Source: Albimonas pacifica (lineage in GTDB: Bacteria; Pseudomonadota; Alphaproteobacteria; Rhodobacterales; Rhodobacteraceae). From it: a DNA stretch of 64,000 bases. Location of the stretch: the NCBI RefSeq assembly GCF_900113695.1, contig NZ_FOQH01000008.1:310001-374000 (forward strand), in the 5' to 3' direction. Each line of letters starts with the position of its first letter. Position 1 is the first letter of the stretch. The notes below the pieces were generated by a model. The model searched no databases. It saw nothing but the letters and a program-made list of their open reading frames with translations, and had not been told where the DNA came from. A program made the position numbers and the translations under genes. Of the stretch, positions 15,596-26,200 are shown piece after piece.

Positions 15596-17632
15596 GTGAG
15601 CGCGACCAGCGGGGACGCCGCCGCAGCGGCATCGGGCGGAGGGCTGCGCGCGCTCCTTGCGCCGCGCCGGCTGGCGGGGCTGGGCATCGCCCTCGTCGTC
15701 GCCGTGGTCTGCGTGCTGGGCTTCGCCAACGTGCAGGTGTTCAAGAGCCTGGAGTCCGGCCTCAACGACCGCCTGCGCGTGCTGTTCTCGCCCTTCACCG
15801 AGAAGCAGGACCCGCGCATCTCGGTCATCACCATCACCGAGGAGACGCTGGCGCTGTTCCCCTACCGCTCGCCGGTGGACCGGGCGCACCTGGCCGAGGT
15901 GATCGACCTGCTGGGGGCGGCGGGGGTGAAGGGCTTCGCGCTCGACATCCTGATCGACCAGCCGACGGAGCCGGCCAAGGACGCGCGGCTGATCGAGGCG
16001 ATCCGCAACTTCCCGGGCAAGGTGGTGCTGGCCTATGCCGACGAGCGGGCGGGGATGCTGCCGCGGCAGATGGAATATATGAACGCATTCCGGGCGCAGG
16101 CGGGGGCGATCCCGGGCTCGGCCGTGCTCGACTACGATCCCGACGGGGTGGTGCGCCGCTTCGACAACTACATGACCGGCGAGATCCTGGGGATGTCGGC
16201 GGCGATGCTGGAGTCGGCGGGCGTCGAGGGCGAATTCCAGAAGCGCGGCATCGTCGACTGGCGGCGCGAGACGGTGGACCACGCCGAGGCCTTCCAGAAG
16301 ATCCAGAGCCACGTCCTGCTGAACCCCGCGCTGCCGCGCGCGATGTTCCCCGCCTGGTTCGGGGGGCGGTTCGTGTTCATCGGCGCGGACCTGCCGCAGA
16401 CCGACCGGCACGCGACCTCGCTGCTGGTCGATCCCGGCCTGACCGAGTTCAAGGGCTACGCCGGCGTGCTGGTCCACGCACATGTGCTGAGCCAGCTTCT
16501 GGACGGGCGGGTGGTGCGCAACTGGAGCGTCGACCAGCGCAGCGGCATGGCGGTCACGGGCGCGATGGCGCTGCTGGGGGCGCTGATCGGGATCTCCTCC
16601 ATCGGGCTGCACTGGCGGGGGCTGGCGGTGCTGGGGGCGGCGGCGGGCTACCTCGGCCTGGCGCTGACGCTGGCGGGGCTGTGGAGCGGGCCCTACCTGC
16701 CCATCGGCCCCGGCCTCGCGGCGCTGGCGCTCAGCTTCGGGCTGGGGGGCGCGGCGGAGGCGTTCTTCTCGGTACAGGAGAAGGCCTTCATCCGGCAGGC
16801 GTTCTCCCACTACCTGGAGCCGGCGATGGTCGACCGGCTGGCCCGCGACCGCTCCTCCCTGCGGCTGGGGGGGGAGCGGCGCGAGATCTCCTTCATCTTC
16901 ACCGACGTCGCCGGCTTCACCGACATGTCCGAGAAGCTGGAGCCGGAGGTGCTGGCGGCCCTGCTGAACGAGTATTTCGACGGCATGTCCGACATCATCG
17001 GGGCGCATGGCGGCTCGATCGACAAGTTCATCGGGGACGCGGTGGTGGCGCTGTTCGGCGCCCTGACGCCCGAGCGCGACCACGCGCTGAACGCGCTGCG
17101 CTGCGCGGTGGAGATGGACGCCTTCGCCGAGCGCTTCCGCGAGGCGCACGCCCACCACGGCATGGGGGTGACCCGCATCGGCGTGCATTCGGGCGCGGCC
17201 TCGGTCGGCAACTTCGGCGGGCGCAAGCGCTTCGACTACACCGCCATGGGCGACGCCATGAACACCGCCGCCCGGCTGGAGAGCATCAACAAGACCCTGG
17301 GCACGCGGGTCACCGTGTCGGAGGCCGCGCGGGCGGCGGCGGAGGGATTCGCCGTGGCCGACAAGCCCGTCCCCCCGCTGCGCCCGGTGGGGCGGGTGAT
17401 GCTGAAGGGCAAGGCCGAGCCGGTGCAGGTGTGGAATCACGATCCCGCCGCGGGCGAGGCGCTGCGCGAGGCTTATGGCCGCGCCCTCGCCCTGATCGCC
17501 GGGGACCCCGTGGCGGCGCGCGCCGCCTTCGAGGCGCTGGCCGCCGAGGGCGCGCCGGGGCAGGGCGATCCGCTGACCGCCCTGCACCTTGCGCGGCTGC
17601 GCGCTGGGCGCGACGACGACCGCATCGCCTGA
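15596..17632 (+). CDS. CHASE2-domain adenylate cyclase (class III)
   Basis: The GTG at 15596 follows GGAGG by 10 bases and gives 678 residues; an upstream in-frame GTG at 15542 lacks such a site. A signal-anchor helix at about 25-47 precedes an extracytoplasmic CHASE2 sensor (about 48-325). Three membrane helices (about 330-400) and a class III cyclase domain (about 425-610) follow. The metal-binding Asp residues occur in FIFTDVAGFTDM and FIGDAVVALFG, the adenine-selecting Lys and Asp in SIDKFIGD and RFDYTAMGD, and the transition-state Asn/Arg in NTAARLE. All catalytic positions appear intact, so cAMP production is expected. CHASE2 cyclases are often found beside two-partner-secretion and CHAT genes, as here. 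Confidence 0.93.
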   Translation: MSATSGDAAAAASGGGLRALLAPRRLAGLGIALVVAVVCVLGFANVQVFKSLESGLNDRLRVLFSPFTEKQDPRISVITITEETLALFPYRSPVDRAHLAEVIDLLGAAGVKGFALDILIDQPTEPAKDARLIEAIRNFPGKVVLAYADERAGMLPRQMEYMNAFRAQAGAIPGSAVLDYDPDGVVRRFDNYMTGEILGMSAAMLESAGVEGEFQKRGIVDWRRETVDHAEAFQKIQSHVLLNPALPRAMFPAWFGGRFVFIGADLPQTDRHATSLLVDPGLTEFKGYAGVLVHAHVLSQLLDGRVVRNWSVDQRSGMAVTGAMALLGALIGISSIGLHWRGLAVLGAAAGYLGLALTLAGLWSGPYLPIGPGLAALALSFGLGGAAEAFFSVQEKAFIRQAFSHYLEPAMVDRLARDRSSLRLGGERREISFIFTDVAGFTDMSEKLEPEVLAALLNEYFDGMSDIIGAHGGSIDKFIGDAVVALFGALTPERDHALNALRCAVEMDAFAERFREAHAHHGMGVTRIGVHSGAASVGNFGGRKRFDYTAMGDAMNTAARLESINKTLGTRVTVSEAARAAAEGFAVADKPVPPLRPVGRVMLKGKAEPVQVWNHDPAAGEALREAYGRALALIAGDPVAARAAFEALAAEGAPGQGDPLTALHLARLRAGRDDDRIA

Positions 17633-17827
17633 GGTGCGCGCCGCTCGAAATTCGGGCGGAAATGCGATATCGTGCCCTTGCGTCATCCCTCGTTGGATAC
17701 GATCTTCGTTCCAGTGGCGGGGGATGGACGCCTCTGCGTCGGGCGGGTCCGAAGGTCTCGGCGTCCACATTTTCGCCGCGTTTGCAGGCAAGAGGGTCGC
17801 AAGACCTTTCAAATGGGAGTTTTCGGC

Positions 17828-18187
17828 ATGAAACGGCCTGTCGCCCGTCTGTCCGGCGCGGTCCTGTTCGGCGCCGCGCTGTCCCTGGCCACCTTGACCG
17901 CGGCGCCCGCGGCGGCCTCAGACTTCGTGATCCTGGAGAGCAACGTCTCCGCCATCGTTCCCGGCTCGGTGATCCCGGCGTCGCAGAAAGTCTCGCTTTC
18001 GGGCGGGGAGAAGCTGGTGATGATCGCGGCCGACGGGTCCACCCGCTCGGTCGACGGGCCCTATTCGGGCGCGCTGGGCGAGGCGGGGGCCGACGCCCCC
18101 GGCGCGCTCGAGCGTCTGACGGCGGAGCGCAACGACTCCAGCCACGTGGTCGGCGCCATCCGCGCGCCCTCCTGGGACCAGGAATAG
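17828..18187 (+). CDS. Small exported protein of the TPS/CHAT locus, 119 aa
   Basis: The protein starts with a clear signal peptide (KRPVARLSGAVLFGAALSLA ending in APAAAS) and is about 90 residues when mature. The mature part shows VIPASQKVSLSGGEKLVMIA followed by ADGSTRSVDGPYSG, a pattern like that in FecR-type exported domains (lipid-exposed beta structure, G-E-x-V-x-L-I-x-x-x-G-x-x). There is no lipobox or membrane anchor. An ATG at 17813 is an alternative start six residues... five codons upstream in the same frame; the later one was taken because GGGAG precedes it. Its place between the CHASE2 cyclase and tpsB suggests an accessory role in the secretion locus. The FecR-like comparison is tentative. 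Confidence 0.72.
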   Translation: MKRPVARLSGAVLFGAALSLATLTAAPAAASDFVILESNVSAIVPGSVIPASQKVSLSGGEKLVMIAADGSTRSVDGPYSGALGEAGADAPGALERLTAERNDSSHVVGAIRAPSWDQE

Positions 18188-18197
18188 ACCGGGGCTC

Positions 18198-18220
18198 GCC
18201 CGGCCGCGCCGCGGCCGGGC
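18198..18220 (+). terminator. Strong GC hairpin between the small exported gene and tpsB
   Basis: GCCCGGCCGC pairs with GCGGCCGGGC across a 3-base loop, starting 11 bases after the stop codon. There is no T-run. It could terminate or attenuate transcription from the small gene, which fits a separate promoter for tpsB. Confidence 0.45.
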
Positions 18221-18335
18221 AGGGCGCCGGCGCTCGCCCGCCGCCGCGCCGCGGCACGGCGATCCATCCGTCGAAAAATCTTTTATGAACGTTGGGTTAA
18301 GGCCCGCGCCGCCCCACCGCGGAGCGTGCATTCGT

Positions 18336-18363
18336 TTGACCGAATACCTTACGCAATGTTAAC
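18336..18363 (+). promoter_or_regulatory. Possible sigma-70-type promoter before tpsB
   Basis: TTGACC (18336-18341) and GTTAAC (18358-18363) are separated by 16 bases, in an AT-richer stretch (about 18265-18365) that stands out from the surrounding GC-rich DNA. The tpsB start lies 40 bases downstream. Prediction by eye only. Confidence 0.35.
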
Positions 18364-18402
18364 GGTGAATCCGGGGCGGATCAGATCGCAGCGAGGATCG
18401 AC

Positions 18403-20202
18403 TTGGAGAGGGCCGTAACGTCGCGGCGGGGGGAGCGACTTGCGTGGGCGGCGACAGCCGCAACGACGCTGCTTGTCCTGTCGGCTGAGCTCGCGGCCGC
18501 GCAGAGCGTGCCGGCGGCCCCCGCGGTCCGTTTGCCCAACCCCTCCCAGACCCTGCGCGAGACGGTGGACCGCGCCCGGCCCGAGCCCGGCGCCCTGGGC
18601 CCCGCGGCCGACGTCCAGTTCACCTCCCAGACCCCGCCGGCCAACGCGCGCGAGATCCGCTTCACCCTGACCGGCATGACCCTGGCCGGGGCGACCGTGT
18701 ACGACGAAGCCGAGCTCGCCGCCGACTACCAGGCGCAGCTGGGGACCGAGATCGACCTCGCCGAGCTTTTCGCCATCGCCGCGCGGATCCAGTCCCGCTA
18801 CCGGCAGGACGGCTACCTGTTCACCCGCGTGGTGGTCCCCGCCCAGCGCATCGACGGCGGGCGCGCCCGGCTGGAGGTGGTCGAGGCGGTCATCACCAAG
18901 GTCGCCATCGAGGCGCCCGACCTGCCCATCGGCCCGGTCCGCGCGCTGGCCGAACAGTTCGCCGCCCCGCTGCAGGGCCTGCAGAATCCCACGCTGGAGC
19001 AGCTGGAGCGCGTGCTCCTCCAGCTCAACGACATCCCCGGCATCACCCGCGCCGCCGCCGTGCCCAAGATCGGCGCCGACGAGCGCGGGGCCATCGAGCT
19101 CTACATCAACATGGAGCGCGAGGCCTTCTCGGTCACCGCCTTCGCCGACAACCGCCAGTCGCCGATCCTGGGGCCGGGGCTGGTGGGGCTGGTGGGCTCG
19201 TTCAACTCCTGGTCGGCGGCGGGCGACACCTCGACGCTGAGCTGGTTCAACTCCGCCGACTACGAGGACCTGCTGGGCCCGAGCTGGGACGAGCGCTGGA
19301 CGCTGCAGTTCGAGCACCAGCGGTTTCTCGGCGGCTCGGGCCTCAGCGGGCATTTCCGCGCGCTCTATTCCGAGAGCGCGCCGGGCGACATCGTGCGCGG
19401 CTTCGACATCGCCTCCGACCAGACCGAGATCGAGCTGGGCCTGCGCTATCCGCTGCTGCGCACCCGCGCGGTCAGCCTCGACCTCTTCGGCGGCTACGAG
19501 GCGGTGCAGGTGAACTCGCTGACCCCCTCGCCGGTGGTCAACCCGATCCCGGGCCTGCCGGGGGTGGGTCCGCTGGTCACCGACGACCGGCTCAACGTGC
19601 TGTTCCTGGGCTACGAGACGGTGATGCGCGACGAGGGCGGCTTCACCGAGGCGCGGGTCGAGCTGCGCCAGGGCCTGCCGATCCTGGGGACCAGCCGGGC
19701 GGGGGACCTCGACCTCAGCCGCGACGACGGCGACGGGGTGTTCACCTCGGTGCGGGGCGAGCTCGCGCGCACGCAGGTGCTGGGCGAGGGGTTCTCGCTG
19801 TGGGGCAAGGCCTGGTTCCAGACCGCGGACCGGGCGCTGCTGGCCTCCGAGGAGATGTCCATCGGCGGGCCCGAGCTGGGGCGCGCCTATCATCCGTCCG
19901 AATATTCCGGCGACGTGGGGCTGGGGGGCGCGGCGGAGCTTCGCTACGCCGACGAGCTGGTCTTCGACGCCCTGCGCGCGCCTTTCGAGGTCTACGGCTT
20001 CATGGACTGGGCGGAGGTGCGCAACCTCGACGGCGGCGCGCCGAACCATGCCGAGCTGCTCTCGGCCGGCTTCGGCCTGCGCGCGACCTTCCCCGGGCGG
20101 CTCTCGGTCAATCTCGAGGCCGCGAAGCCGATCAACGTTCCCCTCGCCTACGACCAGAGCCGCGCGTGGCGGCTGCTGTTCAGCGCGGTGAAGGAGTTCT
20201 GA
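18403..20202 (+). CDS. TpsB outer-membrane transporter (ShlB/FhaC/HecB family)
   Basis: This 599-residue outer-membrane beta-barrel should export the adjacent TpsA. The start is a TTG at 18403, preceded by GCGAGGA at a good distance; no better ATG is available, and a signal peptide follows directly (LAWAATAATTLLVLSAELAA). Residues about 75-150 form the POTRA_2 region (REIRFTLTGMTLAGATVYDE, then RQDGYLFTRVVVPAQRIDGG). A second POTRA-like stretch and a barrel extend to the C-terminal residue Phe (LLFSAVKEF), as expected for BAM recognition. The barrel contains a GGPELGRAYHPSEYSGD segment, corresponding to the conserved VRGY-type motif in loop L6. The gene ends 2 bases before tpsA. Confidence 0.95.
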   Translation: MERAVTSRRGERLAWAATAATTLLVLSAELAAAQSVPAAPAVRLPNPSQTLRETVDRARPEPGALGPAADVQFTSQTPPANAREIRFTLTGMTLAGATVYDEAELAADYQAQLGTEIDLAELFAIAARIQSRYRQDGYLFTRVVVPAQRIDGGRARLEVVEAVITKVAIEAPDLPIGPVRALAEQFAAPLQGLQNPTLEQLERVLLQLNDIPGITRAAAVPKIGADERGAIELYINMEREAFSVTAFADNRQSPILGPGLVGLVGSFNSWSAAGDTSTLSWFNSADYEDLLGPSWDERWTLQFEHQRFLGGSGLSGHFRALYSESAPGDIVRGFDIASDQTEIELGLRYPLLRTRAVSLDLFGGYEAVQVNSLTPSPVVNPIPGLPGVGPLVTDDRLNVLFLGYETVMRDEGGFTEARVELRQGLPILGTSRAGDLDLSRDDGDGVFTSVRGELARTQVLGEGFSLWGKAWFQTADRALLASEEMSIGGPELGRAYHPSEYSGDVGLGGAAELRYADELVFDALRAPFEVYGFMDWAEVRNLDGGAPNHAELLSAGFGLRATFPGRLSVNLEAAKPINVPLAYDQSRAWRLLFSAVKEF

Positions 20203-20204
20203 GC

Positions 20205-23200
20205 ATGGCCCTGGCTTTCCGCGTTCCCTTCGCCCGCGTCTCCTCCCCCCGCGCCCGGTCGGCGCTGATGGCGGGCGCAGCGGCGGCGGCGATGGCCGCG
20301 GGGCTGGCGGCGCCGGCGACGGCGGGGCCCTCGGGCGGGACGGTGAAGGGGGGCGAGGCCACCATCACCACCCGCGGCGACCTGACGGTGGTGCGCCAGG
20401 GCTCGCGCCGGGTGATCATCGACTGGACCAGCTTCGACATCGGCGCGGACGAGGCGGTGAAGTTCCTCCAGCCCGGCCGGCAGGCGGTGGCGCTGAACCG
20501 GGTGCTGGACGGGCTGCCGACCCATATCCGCGGCAAGCTGACGGCGAACGGCAACGTCTGGCTGGTGAACCCCTCGGGGGTGATGTTCCATGCCGGCTCG
20601 GTCGTGGACGTGGGCGGGCTGGTCGCCACCACCGCCGACATCGACGACCGCGATTTCATGAACGGCGGCGGGCGCTTCGACACGCCGGGCAAGCCCGGCG
20701 CGCGCATCGTCAACGAGGGGACCATCACCTTCGCCGAGGCCGGCATGGTCGGCCTCGTCGCCCCCGAGGTCGCCAACCGCGGCGTGATCGCGGGCCAGAT
20801 GGGCAAGATCGTCGTCGCGGGGCAGGAGAGCTTCTCGGTCGACGTCTCGGGCGACGGGCTGTTCGAGATCGACCTCGCCGACGCCGCGCGCACCCGCGGC
20901 GCGCGGGCCGAGAACTCGGGCGTGCTGATCGCCGAGGGCGGCACGGTCATCATCACCGCCGCCGCCGCGCGCGACGCGGTCGAGGCCGCGGTCTCGGTCG
21001 GCGGCGTGATCGAGGCGCAGAGCGCGCGGGTCGACGGCGGGACCATCGTGCTCGACGGCGGCGCGGGGGACGTGGTGGTGACCGGCCGGCTCGACGCCTC
21101 GGGCGGGGCGGGGACCCGGGGCGGCAAGGTCGACGTGACCGGCGGCACGGTGCGCATAGCCAAGGGCGCCTCGATCGACGTCTCCGGCGGGCTCGGCGGC
21201 GGGGCTGCGCGCATCGGCGGGGCTGCGCGCGGCGCGGGTCCGGCGCAGGGCGGGCTGCGGGCGGCCGAGGTCACGGTGCTGGAGGCCGGCGCCTCGATCG
21301 ACGCCGACGCGACCGTCGAGGGCGACGGCGGCGAGGTCGTTCTGTGGTCCACCGCCGCCACCTGGATGGGCGGGCGGATCACCGCCCGCGGGGCCGGAGC
21401 GGGCGACGGCGGCTTCGCCGAGGTCTCCTCGCTGGGGGGGCTGGGCTTCTCGGGCCGGGTGGACCTGTCGTCGCCGGGCGGGACGCCGGGGCTGCTGCTG
21501 CTCGATCCGCGCGACGTGCGCATCGTGGCCACGGACGACGACGCCTTCGTCTTCTCGGGCGAGATCCTGGTGGACCAGCTTCCGGGCGAGGACCTGGTGG
21601 TGCTCGCCTCGGCGATCTCCAATGCCGCCAGCGACGTGGTCATCGAGGCCTCGCGCGACATCTCGGTGGAGGCCGCGATCTCCAGCCGCCGGCCGGGCGT
21701 CTCGCTGAGCCTGCTGGCGGGGCGGGACCTGCTTCTGGGCGCCTCGATCGTGATGCGCGGGGACCTGACGCTGGCGGCGGACGCGGATTTCACCGCGCAG
21801 CCCTCGGACGGGGTCGGGGCGATCCGGGCGCTGGGGACGCTGCGGCTGGAATCGAGTTTCGCCGCGCTCGGCCTGTCCGCGGCCGAGGGGATCGACGGCT
21901 CGGCCATGGCGGCCACGGACGTGCTGAGCCTGGTGACCAGCGAGGCGCTGACGCTGCCCGACGCGGCGCTGGCGGGCGAGCTGGAGACGCGCTCGCTCGG
22001 TCCCGCCGTCGCCGGCGCCATCGCGGCGCACGGCCTGCGGATGGAGGCGCTGTCGCTGACCCTGGGCGGGCCGGTCGCGGTGGCGGGCGAGAGCGCGCTG
22101 ACGACCTCCGGCGGGACGATCGCGGCGCTGAACGCGGGCAACGCCTTCGGCGGCGCGGTCGCGCTCGACACGACCGGGGGCGGGATCGCCGCGCCGGGCG
22201 ACGCGGCGCTGCGCAGCGGCGGGGACCTGACGCTCGGCGCGGGCACGGTCGACGCGCTGGCGCTCGAGGTCGGCGGGGCGCTGAGCCAGACGGGCGCGCT
22301 GAGCGTCGCGGGCGACGCGACGCTGGCGGCGGGCTCGATCGATCTTTCCTTCTCCGACAACGCGTTCGAGGGCGTCGTTGCCGTGGAGTCGAAGGGTCTG
22401 GCGTCGCTGGCCGACGCCGATGCGATCCGGCTGGGGCAGGTGCGGGCGGGCGAGCTGGTCGTCGCCGTGCAGGACGGGGTCTCACAGGCGGCGGGGACGC
22501 GGGTCTCGGTCGCGGGCGCGACCACGGCGACGACGCAGGGCGGCGCGGTGACGCTGGGCGCGTCGGGGAACGTCTTCGGCGGCGACGTCGCGGTGGACAC
22601 CACGCTGCTCGGCGCCTCGGCGGCCGACGTGACGGTGGTCGCCTCGGGCGCGCTGTCGCTGGGCGGGATCGTCGCCGACGGGCTGACCCTGCGCGCCGGC
22701 GACACGATCTCCCAGACCGGCGCGATCCTGGCGGGCGGCGCGAGCGTGCTGCAGGCCTTCGCCATCGACCTGACGTTCGCCGGCAACCGCTTCGACGGCC
22801 CCGTCACCGCGCTGGCGGCCGGGTCGGTGGCGCTGGCCGACGCCGACGCGCTGCGGCTGGGCGCGGTGCAGGCGGGCGCGCTCTCCCTTTCGGCGGGCGG
22901 CACGATCGACCAGCAGGCCGGCGCGATGCTGAACGTGGCGGGCGAGAGCGTAATCCGCTCCGCCGGCGGCGACGTCGTGCTGGGCGAGGCGACCAACAGC
23001 TTCGGCGGCGCGGTCCGCGTCGAGGCCGCGGGCGATGCGCTGCTGGCGGCGGCGGGGGACCTGCGGCTGTCGGGCGCCGCGGTCGACCGGCTGACGCTGG
23101 ACGTGACGGGCAGGGCGACGCAGAGCGGCGCGCTGACCCTGCTCTCCGGCCTCGACGTCGAGGCCTCCTTGGTGACGTTTTCGAACGCCGCCAACGACCT

Positions 23201-26200
23201 GGGCGATCTTGTTGACGTGCGGACGCCAGGCGCGGCGTCGCTGGCCGACGCGGGCGCGATGCGGCTGGGCGCGGTCGAGGCGGGGTCGCTGACCCTCGCC
23301 GCCGGCGGCGCGATCGATCAGGCCGCGGGCGCGGCGCTGGAGGTGGCGGGGGCGTCCTCGGTGCGCACCTCGGGCGGCGCGGTGACGCTGGACGCGGCCG
23401 GCAACGTCTTCGGCGGCGGGCTGGGCGTCGCCACCGACCTCGGCGGCGCCCCGGCCGCGCACGTGAGCGTGGCGACCGGCGGCGCGCTCCTGCTCGCGGG
23501 CGTGAGCGCGGATCTGCTGACGGTCGAGGCGGGCGGCGCCCTGACCCAGAGCGGCGCGCTGCAGCTCGGCGCGGGCGCGGACCTGACCGCGGCCTCCTTC
23601 ACATTGCTCAACGCCAGCAACGCCTTCGGGAGCGTTCTTCGCCTGGACGGCGGCGCGGCGAGCCTGCGCGCTTCGGGCGGCGTCACCTTCGGCGCCTCCT
23701 CCCTCGCCTCGCTGGCGCTGACCGCGGGCGGCGACGTCGGGCAGGTCGGCGCGCTGCAGATCGCCGGGACCGCGCGCTTCGAGACGCCGGGCGACGTGAT
23801 CCTCGAGGCGGCCAACGCCTTCGACGGCGCCGTCTCGATCTCCGGCGCCGCGGTCTCCGTCACGGATGCGGATTCGCTGGCGCTGGTCTCGGTCGAGGCG
23901 GGCGAGACGCTGACCGCCCGCGCCCTCGGCGGGGACCTGTCGATGGAGCAGGTGCGCGTGGGCGGCGGCGCGGGGGCGCTTTGGGGCGGGGCCGACGGCG
24001 GCTCTATATGGCTGGTCTCCGCGCTCGCCGGCGACACGGTGCTCGCGGGGGCCGAGGGGCCGGCGGCGCAGGACATCCACGTCGACACGGCCGCGCTCGG
24101 CTCGTTGCAGGCGGTCGCGGCGGGCGGCGGCGGCTTCGACGGCGTGCGGCTGTCGAACCTGGTGCTGGCGGGCGACCTCGGGGTGGCGCTGGCGCCCAAC
24201 GTCTCGCTCGACGGGGTGACGCTGGGGACCGACGCGGTCTTCGACCCGGGCGCCGTGAGCGGCACGCTCAGCCTGCACCGGGTGCGGACCGCCGGCGATC
24301 TCGTGGCCTCGGTCGAGGGCGACGTGCGCCTCGGCCTGGTCGAGACGCGCGCCGGGCGCGAGGGGGCGGGGACGCTCGACATCGCCAGCGGCGGGACGAT
24401 CGCCAAGCTGGCCGACGCGGCCATCGATTTCGGCGCGGCCGCGGGGGGGAGCGGCGCGCTCTCGATCCTCGCCCCCGACGGCAAGGAGGTGGTGGTCGAG
24501 GCCGCGGCCCTCGCCCCCTATGCGGACCTGGTGGCGACGGCCGGCGACCTGCGGCTCGACGCGGCGGGCGACGTGCTGCTGCCGCGGGCCGAGCAGGGGA
24601 TCGGGACCCTGGCCGAGGGGCCGGGTCCGCTGCGGGTGCGGGTCGGCGGCGCGGCGGAGCTCGTGGCCGGCGGCGACGTGGCGCTGGCCCATGCGGGCGA
24701 CCTGACGCTCGCGGGCCTCTCGGCGGGGGGCGACGCGGCGATCCGGACCGTGGAGGGCGGGTCGCTGGACCAGACCGGCGCGGCGTCGGTCGGGGGCATG
24801 CTGGCGCTGGACGTGGCGGGCGACGCGGCGCTGGACCGGGGGGACAACGCCTTCTCCGTCGTCTCCGGCCGGGTCGGCGGCGCGCTGGCGGCGGGCGACG
24901 CGGACGGCTTCGCGCTGGCGGACCTGCGCGCGGGCTCGGTCTCGACGGTCGGGCAGGGCGGCGCGGTGGCGCTGCGCGACGTGGCGACGACGGGGGCGAT
25001 CTCGGTCGAGGCGGCCTCCGTCTCCGCCCAGCGGCTGGAGGCCGGGGGCGACCTGGCGCTGGCCGCGACCGCGGGCGCGGCGACGGGCGAGGATCTCCAG
25101 GCCGGCGGGGCGCTGAGCCTCGCGGCCTCGGGCGAGGCGAGGCTGGCGCGGTTCGTCTCCGGGTCGCTGGATGTGGTCGCGGGCGGGGCGGCGACGGTCG
25201 GCGACGGCGGCGCGGGGGCGGCCCGGGTCTCGGCCGGCGGGGACGCGACGCTCGCGAACCTGCGCCTCGGCGAGGCGTCGGTCGAGGCGGGGGGCGCGGT
25301 CTCGGCCCTCGCGATCCGGGCGGAGTCGCTCGATGTCGTCGCGGGCGGCGACGCGGTCCTGGGCGCGGCGTCGGTGACGGGCGCGCTCTCGGTCTCGGCG
25401 CTCGGCATGGCGACGACCGCGCTCGAGGCGCCTGCAAAGCTGGCCGCCGTGACGGTGGCGGGCGTGCGCGACGCGGCCGTGGGCGTCGACACGGACGCGC
25501 GGCTGGGCGACGCCGCGGTCGGGCGCCAGCGCATCGCGCTGGCCGCGGGCGCGGACGCCGGGCTGGCGGAGGTCGCGGCGGACGCGGTGCTCGCCGTCGG
25601 CGGCGCCGCGCGGTTCGAGGGCGGGGAGGGCGTCGCGATCCTCGGCGAGGCCGGCGGGCGCGGCAATCGCCTCGAGGGTCCCGTGACGGTGCGCACCGAG
25701 GGCGACGCGCGGATCGAGACGGCGGGTGCGCTGGTCTTCGGCGGGGCCGAGGTGTCGGGCGATCTCTCGGCGCTGAGCAACGCGGACGGCGCGGGCGAGG
25801 GCGGCGCGGGCATCGGCCAGCAGGGCGCGGTGCGCGTGGGCGGCCTCGCGCGGTTCACGGTCGGCGAGGGGGGCGGGGACGTGACGCTCGACCGGGCCGA
25901 CAACGCCTTCGCGACGGTCGCGCTCACGGCCGGCGATGCGCGCCTGCGCGACGCGGACGGGTTCGCGGTGCAGGGGGCGACGCTCTCGGGCCGTCTGACC
26001 GTCGGGGGCGGGGAGACGGCGCAGGCCGGCGCGGTCTCGCTCGCCTCGGCGACGGCGGCGGGCGGGGCCGAGGTGCGGGCCGTCGGCGACGTGACGGGCG
26101 CAGGGCTCTCGCTGGGCGCGGGGTCTGTTTTCGCCTCGCAGGCGGGCGGCGTGGCGCTGAGCGACGCGGCCGTGTCGGGCCTTGCGAGCGTGGACGCCGC

